NCBI RefSeq assembly: GCF_009193265.1
Contig: NZ_VZZZ01000001.1
Span: 620,001-684,000 of the forward strand
Direction: 5' to 3'
Source of the DNA: Marinobacter changyiensis
GTDB taxonomy: Bacteria > Pseudomonadota > Gammaproteobacteria > Pseudomonadales > Oleiphilaceae
DNA: 64,000 bases
The notes beneath the pieces are model-generated. The model saw only the letters and a list, made by a program, of their open reading frames with translations, was not told the origin of the DNA and searched no databases. This document shows positions 58,696-64,000 of this stretch, piece by piece. How positions within the stretch are numbered: the first letter of the stretch is position 1; each line of letters starts with the position of its first letter. The position numbers were made by a program, and so were the translations under genes.

Positions 58696-59105
58696 GTATC
58701 CACCTTGCCACGCAGGGCCTTTTTCTGGCCCCGCTGTTTTTTGTTCTCTATGCGCCGTTTACGCGCGCCCAGGGTCGGGCGTGTCGCCCGGCGTGCTTTC
58801 TGGACAACCAACGCCTCCTCGATGAATGCCTTCAACCGCTCCAGCCCCTCAGCCCGGTTCTTTTCCTGGCTGCGAAACTGCTGGGCCTTGATAATCAACA
58901 CCCCATCGCCGGAGATCCTGCTGTCCTTGCGCTCCAGCAGCCGCTGCTTGAGAAACTCCGGCAGTGAAGATGCGGCAATATCGAACCGGATATGCAGGGC
59001 CGAGGATACTTTGTTAACGTTCTGACCCCCGGCGCCCTGGGCCCGGATCGCCTGAAATTCGATTTCAGCTTCGGGAATCGTGATCTGATCCGTAATTCTG
59101 AGCAT
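58692..59105 (-). CDS. arfB: Peptidyl-tRNA hydrolase ArfB
   Basis: A 137-residue ribosome-rescue factor. RAQGAGGQNVNK carries the GGQ motif that hydrolyses peptidyl-tRNA on stalled ribosomes, near residue 25. The C-terminal third is a long basic tail (RKRRIENKKQRGQKKALRG) that enters the empty mRNA channel, as in E. coli YaeJ. ATG at 59105 is used; a GTG two codons upstream is possible. Its stop overlaps that of the lytic transglycosylase gene by 4 bp. Confidence 0.95.
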   Translation of the reverse strand: MLRITDQITIPEAEIEFQAIRAQGAGGQNVNKVSSALHIRFDIAASSLPEFLKQRLLERKDSRISGDGVLIIKAQQFRSQEKNRAEGLERLKAFIEEALVVQKARRATRPTLGARKRRIENKKQRGQKKALRGKVDT

Positions 59106-59143
59106 AATCACTAAACCTTATTCTCTGTTGTTGAGCCAACCTT

Positions 59144-60190
59144 ATGGATTCAATCACACAAGCGGCCCTTGGAGCGGCACTGGGCAGTGCGGTCGCCGGC
59201 AAAACTCTGGGTCGGTCAGCCATACTGGGTGGTGCGCTGCTGGGCACTGTACCGGATATGGACGTGCTGATCGATTATGGCTCCGCTGTCGCCAATTTCA
59301 CTCAGCACCGGGGTTTCAGTCATTCCCTGTTGATACTGACTCCACTTGCTGCCGTGCTGGCCTGGCTGTTTCATCGCTGGCGACCGGTATTATCTTATCA
59401 GCGATGGCTCGCCTTCACCTTGCTGATCCTGCTTACCCATCCGCTGCTGGACGCTTTCACCACCTATGGCACCCAGTTATTCTGGCCTTTTGGCCCGCCG
59501 GTGGCGATTAACAGCATTTTTATTATCGACCCGCTTTACACCCTGCCGCTGCTGTTTGCGGTCATCTGGACACTGTGGCGTCCCGATCAGATAAAGGCAG
59601 CGTGTACAGGGCTGACCGTGTCAACCTTGTATCTGGGCTGGACTCTGTTCGCCCAGCACGCCATCAGCCAGAAGGTGGAAGCGACCCTGGCGGCTGAGGG
59701 ACTTGTAGATGCCCCCATACTGGTGCAGCCGATGCCGCTTAACACCTTACTCTGGCGAGTTACGGTGATGGCCGCGGATGAACGGCTGGAAATCGTGACG
59801 GGTTTTCTGGATGGCGACATCCCCCTGAGTGTGGAGCGATTTCCCCACCATCCTGAACTGGCAGAAGCCACCATGGGTCTGCCTGAAGGCCGCCGCCTGA
59901 TCTGGTTTACCCGCGGGTTTCTGGCCTATTCAATTTCCGACCGCCAGCTGGCGGTCACCGATATCCGTCTCGGGGTGCCAGGGGCGCACCCATTCACCTT
60001 TATCCTGGCGGAGGCTGTGGAAACGGATTCAGACACCGTGCAATGGTTACCGGTAACCAGCTATCAAAACCCGAGGCCGACTATTCGGGCGGGTCTGTTT
60101 ACTGCGTTGTGGGAACGAGCTTCAGGGCGGGCTCCAATCCTCTGTCTGGCGACCCTGGAAACCAGACAACTCGGAGACCACTGCAGCTGA
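59144..60190 (+). CDS. Inner-membrane metal-dependent hydrolase (YdjM/DUF457 type)
   Basis: A 348-residue protein. The N-terminal 170 residues hold several hydrophobic segments and the metal-site motifs of the family: DSITQAALG at the start, VPDMDVLID near 37, RGFSHSLL near 56 and THPLLDAFTTYGTQLF near 104, with conserved Asp and His. The C-terminal half is soluble and beta-rich. The family is called a predicted metal-dependent hydrolase (DUF457, YfhO/YdjM-like); the substrate is unknown. rsuA starts 2 bp after its stop. Confidence 0.85.
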   Translation: MDSITQAALGAALGSAVAGKTLGRSAILGGALLGTVPDMDVLIDYGSAVANFTQHRGFSHSLLILTPLAAVLAWLFHRWRPVLSYQRWLAFTLLILLTHPLLDAFTTYGTQLFWPFGPPVAINSIFIIDPLYTLPLLFAVIWTLWRPDQIKAACTGLTVSTLYLGWTLFAQHAISQKVEATLAAEGLVDAPILVQPMPLNTLLWRVTVMAADERLEIVTGFLDGDIPLSVERFPHHPELAEATMGLPEGRRLIWFTRGFLAYSISDRQLAVTDIRLGVPGAHPFTFILAEAVETDSDTVQWLPVTSYQNPRPTIRAGLFTALWERASGRAPILCLATLETRQLGDHCS

Positions 60191-60192
60191 CC

Positions 60193-60885
60193 ATGCGACT
60201 GGACTACTATCTGGCCAACGCTACGGCCATGTCACGAAAAGACGCCAAGCAGGCGATCAGCCGCGGGCAGGTTCGCATTGATGGCCAACCCTGCCGACAG
60301 GCAGCACATCATGTCGCTACCGGACAACACATCACGCTCCGGGGACAGCCGCTATCATTGCCCGGCGAGCGGTATCTGATGCTGAACAAGCCCGCAGGTG
60401 TGGTCAGCGCAACGACCGACCGTGACCACCTGACGGTGCTCAGCCTGTTGCCCGCCGACCAGCGCAGCAATCTTCACGTTGCCGGGCGGCTGGATATCGA
60501 TACTACAGGCCTGGTTCTGCTGACCACCGACGGCCAATGGTCGCACCGGGTAACGTCGCCAAAAGTGGAGTGCGAAAAAATCTATCGGGTCGAGCTGGCC
60601 GAGCCCATGACAGCGGAAGCGGAACAAGCCATCGAAACTGGCCTGCAACTGCACAATGACGCCAGGCAAACCCGACCCGCCCGGGTGGTAGCGGTCGCGG
60701 AAACAGTCATCGAGTTGGCGATTACCGAAGGTCGCTACCACCAGGTCAAACGGATGATGGCGGCAGTAGGAAACCATGTAGTGGCGTTGCACCGGTTGCA
60801 AATCGGCGCGATTCGGCTGGACCCGGCGCTTGCACCCGGCGAAAGTCGTCCACTGACCGGGCAGGAGATTCAGTCAGTCTGCTGA
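60193..60885 (+). CDS. rsuA: 16S rRNA pseudouridine(516) synthase
   Basis: A 230-residue RsuA-type enzyme. An S4 RNA-binding domain (MRLDYYLANATAMSRKDAKQ start) is followed by the catalytic domain with GRLDIDTTGLVLLT near 98-111, containing the active Asp, and YHQVKRMMAAVGNHV near 184. It forms pseudouridine at position 516 of 16S rRNA. An in-frame start at 60043 would overlap the preceding gene and add 50 residues that do not fit the family; 60193 has its proper start. The 3' end overlaps the convergent asparaginase gene by 12 bp. Confidence 0.95.
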   Translation: MRLDYYLANATAMSRKDAKQAISRGQVRIDGQPCRQAAHHVATGQHITLRGQPLSLPGERYLMLNKPAGVVSATTDRDHLTVLSLLPADQRSNLHVAGRLDIDTTGLVLLTTDGQWSHRVTSPKVECEKIYRVELAEPMTAEAEQAIETGLQLHNDARQTRPARVVAVAETVIELAITEGRYHQVKRMMAAVGNHVVALHRLQIGAIRLDPALAPGESRPLTGQEIQSVC

Positions 60886-61362
60886 GGTGCGCTCGAAACG
60901 CTGGGCCTTGAGGTTTTTCCGGACTGTGCCCGCTTCGAACACTTCACCGTTCATCGCGATATAGACCCCAGCAGGTAGCAGACTGGCCGCCGCCCAGGCG
61001 AACCCGATGTTGAACACCGCATCGCTGCGACGCATTCGGGCAGGTTGCATGGCGCCGGTGAGCACAATGGTCTTGCTGCTTACACTGGCCAATACTGATG
61101 CGGTGTCCGGCATGGTGTCGGTACCATGGGTGATCAGGATGCGACCCGCGGTGCATCGCTCCACCGCTTGCAGGATCAGGTAGCGGTCATTGTCGGTCAG
61201 GTCCAGGCTGTCCTTGCACAGCAGCCCCGCGACATTGTATTTTCCGGTAATGTTGGCCTCGGCCAGCAGTTCATTCAACAACGACTCACCAATCTTGAAT
61301 TCGCTGTTGGCATCAAAGTAGACCTTGTCAATCGTGCCACCGGTGGTGAATACCTGGATCAT
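60874..61362 (-). CDS. Single-domain asparaginase-like protein
   Basis: A 162-residue protein that corresponds to the N-terminal domain of type I/II L-asparaginase. FTTGGTIDK at residue 5 holds the nucleophilic Thr; THGTDTMPDTA near 86 holds the second Thr and Asp; KTIVLTGAMQPA near 108 follows. The C-terminal domain (about 130 residues) that completes the active site in ordinary asparaginases is absent. Single-domain forms of this length are seen in other marine proteobacteria, so it is probably not a truncated gene. I choose the ATG at 61362; the frame is open 42 codons further up, into the pbpG gene. Confidence 0.82.
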   Translation of the reverse strand: MIQVFTTGGTIDKVYFDANSEFKIGESLLNELLAEANITGKYNVAGLLCKDSLDLTDNDRYLILQAVERCTAGRILITHGTDTMPDTASVLASVSSKTIVLTGAMQPARMRRSDAVFNIGFAWAAASLLPAGVYIAMNGEVFEAGTVRKNLKAQRFERTSAD

Positions 61363-61390
61363 AAAGGAATGACTCCTCGGCTGTCGTATC

Positions 61391-62311
61391 TCAGTTGGTT
61401 GCCTGCATGCTTTCACTGCCTTCTGCGTACTGGGCGTTCTTCGTCTGCTCATAGCGTTTAGCCGCCCCGGCCACCTCGCCGCTGTCACCGGTGGTCAGCC
61501 AACGCTTTACCCGGCCCGCATCACCCATAGGCGAACGCGAACCAAAGGAGTCCAGGAACACTGTGATCACTTCTTTACCGGTTATTTTCGATACCATGGC
61601 CAGGCATCGACCGGCTTCTGTCAGGTATCCGGTCTTGCTCAGGCTCACGCCCCAACTGTCGCGATGTACCAGGGCATTGGTATTGCCATAGGCCAAGGAA
61701 TAACGGGGCTGACGGAATCTGGCAGAGAAGTATCGCGTAGTCGAGTAATCGCCGATTTGCGGATGTTTGATCGCGGCTCTGACAAGCTTGACGACATCCG
61801 AGGCCGAAGCCCGGTTGCGCTCTGACAGCCCGGTCGGATCAACGAATACACTGTTGGACATCCCCAAGGTCAGTGCCTTCTTGTTCATATCAGCAACGAA
61901 GGCGTTATAGCCTCCGGGATGATGACGGGCGAGCGTGTAGGCGGCCAGGTTTTCCGATGACATCAGGGCGATGCGCAGCATATCCGAGCGTCGCAATTCA
62001 GAACCGATCCGGATTCGGGAATAGGCGTTGTTGGGGGCATCTTTATGTCTGGGAAGCACCGCCAGCCACTCGGTCAACGGTTCGCCGGACTCCATGACCA
62101 CCAGAGCCATCATCAGCTTGGTGAGCGACGCAATCGGCACCGGCCGGTCTGCGTTCTTATCCTGTAGCAGCGTATCGGAGTCGACATAGGCGACCGCCGC
62201 ATTGACCGACGCGAGATGAAAATTGTCCGCTGCCCCTTGGTGGGCGTTCAGAGCCGCCGTTGAAAAAACCAGGCCGATCAGGACCGCCGCTGCCGCATAC
62301 CTCCGGAACAT
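61391..62311 (-). CDS. pbpG: D-alanyl-D-alanine endopeptidase PBP7
   Basis: A 306-residue penicillin-binding protein cutting peptide cross-links of murein. A signal peptide (1-24, AALNAH) precedes the catalytic domain with SLTK near 63, SSEN near 119 and SKTG near 226, the three motifs of active serine enzymes. The length matches E. coli PBP7 (about 310). ATG at 62311 has AAGGA at a suitable distance; a GTG two codons earlier does not. It lies between a CopD-like gene upstream and the asparaginase gene downstream on the same strand. Confidence 0.94.
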   Translation of the reverse strand: MFRRYAAAAVLIGLVFSTAALNAHQGAADNFHLASVNAAVAYVDSDTLLQDKNADRPVPIASLTKLMMALVVMESGEPLTEWLAVLPRHKDAPNNAYSRIRIGSELRRSDMLRIALMSSENLAAYTLARHHPGGYNAFVADMNKKALTLGMSNSVFVDPTGLSERNRASASDVVKLVRAAIKHPQIGDYSTTRYFSARFRQPRYSLAYGNTNALVHRDSWGVSLSKTGYLTEAGRCLAMVSKITGKEVITVFLDSFGSRSPMGDAGRVKRWLTTGDSGEVAGAAKRYEQTKNAQYAEGSESMQATN

Positions 62312-62323
62312 GAGCACAGATCC

Positions 62324-62779
62324 TTAAACGTAACGGCCGGCAGAGCCGATCACCACGACCAGCAAACCAAGCACAAGATTCAGTCCGACAAACATCCTTA
62401 TCTGCCCTACCCGGCGCACGGCCTCATCGGTATCGTTACTCTCGACTGCTTTTTTGAGCCGACGAAAGGGTGCGAAATAAATATGCAGAAACAGCAGCAT
62501 CATCAACAGCCCCAGCCCCTGCATGGCGTGAATGTGCCAGCCAGCGCCGGCCATGCCGCCGAAATAAGCGCCGATCATGCCGTAGCCGGTGACCAGCAGG
62601 ACAATCACACAGGCCCAGACCCAACGGAAAAATACCGTCAGGGTGTGGCACCAGAGCACTGACCGCGGGCCGTGCTCAAGAGTTTTGGCCACAGCCGGTC
62701 GCAACACCACATAGGCGAAAAACATCCCGCCGACCCAAATCACCGCTGCCAGGGTATGCAACGCAACAAATAAACTCAT
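62324..62779 (-). CDS. CopD-like membrane protein
   Basis: A 151-residue protein with four hydrophobic segments, about 1-25, 44-70, 78-100 and 125-148. A histidine-bearing segment (HTLAAVIWVGGMFF) starts it and GAGWHIHAMQGLG near 80 holds two more His, as in the copper resistance D family, sometimes with haem. The role in copper uptake or export is not settled. The gene lies 12 bp before pbpG on the same strand. Its upstream region holds three REP-like elements. Confidence 0.8.
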   Translation of the reverse strand: MSLFVALHTLAAVIWVGGMFFAYVVLRPAVAKTLEHGPRSVLWCHTLTVFFRWVWACVIVLLVTGYGMIGAYFGGMAGAGWHIHAMQGLGLLMMLLFLHIYFAPFRRLKKAVESNDTDEAVRRVGQIRMFVGLNLVLGLLVVVIGSAGRYV

Positions 62780-62852
62780 CAGAACGTTCTCTTTATGTAT
62801 TAAAGCAATGTAGCCGAACTATACCAGCAACCCGGTATTAATTTATTGCTTT

Positions 62853-62884
62853 ACCTTGTTCGCGGTTGAAACCGCTTCTACGAA
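62853..62884 (+). repeat. REP-like element, copy 1
   Basis: ACCTTGTTCGCGGTTGAA then ACCGCTTCTACGAA: an imperfect palindrome with the GCGGTT/AACCGC stem and CTAC tail seen in REP elements of pseudomonads. Its next copy at 62922 has the same orientation. Confidence 0.75.
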
Positions 62885-62921
62885 CATAGTGGCAGGCTTG
62901 TGGGCTTTGGTGCGATTGGCA

Positions 62922-62957
62922 ACCTTGTTCGCGGTTGAAACCGCTCCTACGGGTTCG
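62922..62957 (+). repeat. REP-like element, copy 2
   Basis: Repeats the ACCTTGTTCGCGGTTGAA of copy 1, followed by ACCGCTCCTACGGGTTCG. The core stem GCGGTT/AACCGC is intact. The first 24 bases are identical to copy 1, which points to recent duplication or shared origin. Confidence 0.75.
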
Positions 62958-62970
62958 TGCACCTTGCCTA

Positions 62971-63002
62971 CTGTAGGAGCGACTTCAGTCGCGAATCTTT
63001 GG
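62971..63002 (-). repeat. REP-like element, copy 3 (inverted)
   Basis: CTGTAGGAGCGACTTCAG then TCGCGAATCTTTGG: the GTAGGAGC head and GCGACT/AGTCGC stem correspond to the reverse complement of the two preceding copies with compensating stem changes. It lies 14 bp from the ilvD stop. Confidence 0.75.
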
Positions 63003-63015
63003 TTGGTAAAAAATC

Positions 63016-64000
63016 TCAGAGCAGATCCGTCACGGCGCCCAGGGAGGCGGAGCTGACTGTTTTGGCGTATTTGGCCAACACCCCGCGGCGGTATCGGGGC
63101 TCCGGGGGTGACCAGCGTTTGCGACGCTCCGCCAACTCCGGCTCGGACACCGCCAGCGCAATGGAATTGGAGTCCGCGTCGATGGTGATTTCATCGCCGT
63201 CTTCAACCAACGCTATGGGACCGCCCTCGGCGGCTTCCGGCGTAATGTGCCCAACCACAAAGCCGTGGCTGCCCCCGGAAAACCGGCCATCGGTAATCAG
63301 CGCTACATCGCTGCCCAGGCCTTTACCCATAATAGCCGACGTGGGAGTCAGCATTTCCCGCATGCCGGGCCCACCAACGGGGCCCTCATAGCGAATAACC
63401 AACACATCACCGGCGACGACGGTGCCGTCCATGATCCGTTCCTGGGCTTCCTCCTCGGAATGAAAAACCCGGGCCCGGCCGGTGAAACGGGTGCCTTCTT
63501 TGCCAGTAATTTTTGCCACCGCACCGGTGGGTGCCAGGTTGCCGTACAGAATGCGTAAGTGGCTGTCTTTTTTGATCGGTTCATCCAGAGCGTGGATGAT
63601 ATTCTGACTGTCCGGATAGGGGGCGACGTCTACCAGGTTCTCCGCCAGCGTCTGTCCTGTGACCGTCAGGCAGTCTCCGTGCAGCAAGCCCGCGTCCAGC
63701 AGCATCTTCATCAGCGGCTGAATACCACCAATGGCCACCAGCTCCGACATCATGTAGTGACCACTGGGGCGCAGGTCCGCCAGCACCGGCACCCGCTTGC
63801 CAATCCGGGTGAAATCCTCCAGCGACAACTCAACCCCAACGGTGCTGGCCATGGCCAACAGGTGCAACACCGCGTTGGTTGAACCACCAAGGGCAATCAC
63901 CACAGTGATCGCATTTTCGAATGCCGGCTGCGTCATGATGTCCGATGGCTTCAGGTCCTTTTCCAGCAGGTTCAGTACGGCGGCACCCGCGGCCCGACAA
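63016..64000 (-). CDS. ilvD: Dihydroxy-acid dehydratase, C-terminal part (5' end outside window)
   Basis: The enzyme forms the 2-keto acids of valine, leucine and isoleucine. About 328 of some 610 residues lie here; the frame is open to the window edge, so the ATG at 63936 is internal (the motif reads [12 protein letters not shown]). [12 protein letters not shown] near that point, [13 protein letters not shown] and ITDGRFSGG are diagnostic of the IlvD/Edd family, and branched-chain IlvD is favoured over Edd by the overall pattern. The Fe-S cysteines are mostly upstream and not seen. Confidence 0.95.
   Translation of the reverse strand, partial: CRAAGAAVLNLLEKDLKPSDIMTQPAFENAITVVIALGGSTNAVLHLLAMASTVGVELSLEDFTRIGKRVPVLADLRPSGHYMMSELVAIGGIQPLMKMLLDAGLLHGDCLTVTGQTLAENLVDVAPYPDSQNIIHALDEPIKKDSHLRILYGNLAPTGAVAKITGKEGTRFTGRARVFHSEEEAQERIMDGTVVAGDVLVIRYEGPVGGPGMREMLTPTSAIMGKGLGSDVALITDGRFSGGSHGFVVGHITPEAAEGGPIALVEDGDEITIDADSNSIALAVSEPELAERRKRWSPPEPRYRRGVLAKYAKTVSSASLGAVTDLL

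Overview
The window reads as ordinary chromosomal DNA of a GC-rich (roughly 57% by eye) gammaproteobacterium. Gene content and gene order (argB-algC-dut-coaBC-radC-rpmB-rpmG; TetR/aldehyde dehydrogenase-coaD-ferredoxin; rubredoxin/rubredoxin reductase-hpt-ubiC-ubiA-phoB-phoR) match what I know of Pseudomonas and above all Marinobacter-type marine bacteria. That taxonomic call is inference. I see no tRNA or rRNA gene, CRISPR array, prophage, integrase or insertion sequence.

Layout. 1-1.5 kb: end of a trp operon (trpD, partial, and trpC). 1.6-8.5 kb: a looser region with a solute-binding protein, two glutathione transferases, two adjacent frameshifted genes, a metal-ligand-less M24 protein, a wrecked GAF-PAS-EAL gene and a sirtuin. 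8.5-13.5 kb: crp/vfr, an OsmC protein, speD, azoreductase, pirin and a PrkB-like kinase; crp, the OsmC gene and prkB are also neighbours in E. coli. 13.5-17.3 kb: a 1259-residue PilZ-DUF1631-GGDEF-EAL protein with degenerate catalytic motifs. 17.4-29.3 kb: arginine synthesis (argA, argE, argB) joined to algC, dut, coaBC, radC and two ribosomal protein genes. 29.3-32.5 kb: an EEP nuclease, dsbA, cytochrome c4 and engB. 32.6-37.5 kb: TetR regulator and divergent aldehyde dehydrogenase, coaD, ferredoxin, gamma-glutamyltransferase. 37.5-42.6 kb: YdgA-like protein, ppk1, hemB and a small SutA-like gene. 42.9-47.8 kb: TetR-aidB operon, DUF503, PanP-type decarboxylase. 47.9-55.1 kb: phosphate permease, flavodoxin, tesB, rubredoxin system, hpt, ubiC, ubiA. 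55.2-64 kb: phoB-phoR, lytic transglycosylase, arfB, membrane hydrolase, rsuA, short asparaginase, PBP7, CopD-like protein, a REP cluster and the 3' part of ilvD.

Themes. Several genes bear on phosphate economy (phoBR with a candidate Pho box, a PiT-type permease, ppk1), and others serve vitamins and cofactors (coaBC, coaD, PanP, ubiC/ubiA, hemB). The most unusual observations are decayed or degenerate genes. Two adjacent genes would each be restored by one extra G in a G tract. A GAF-PAS-EAL gene appears to have lost its GGDEF domain by deletion. The large c-di-GMP-type protein and the M24 protein keep their folds but lack catalytic residues. I found nothing I would call a new defence or mobile system.
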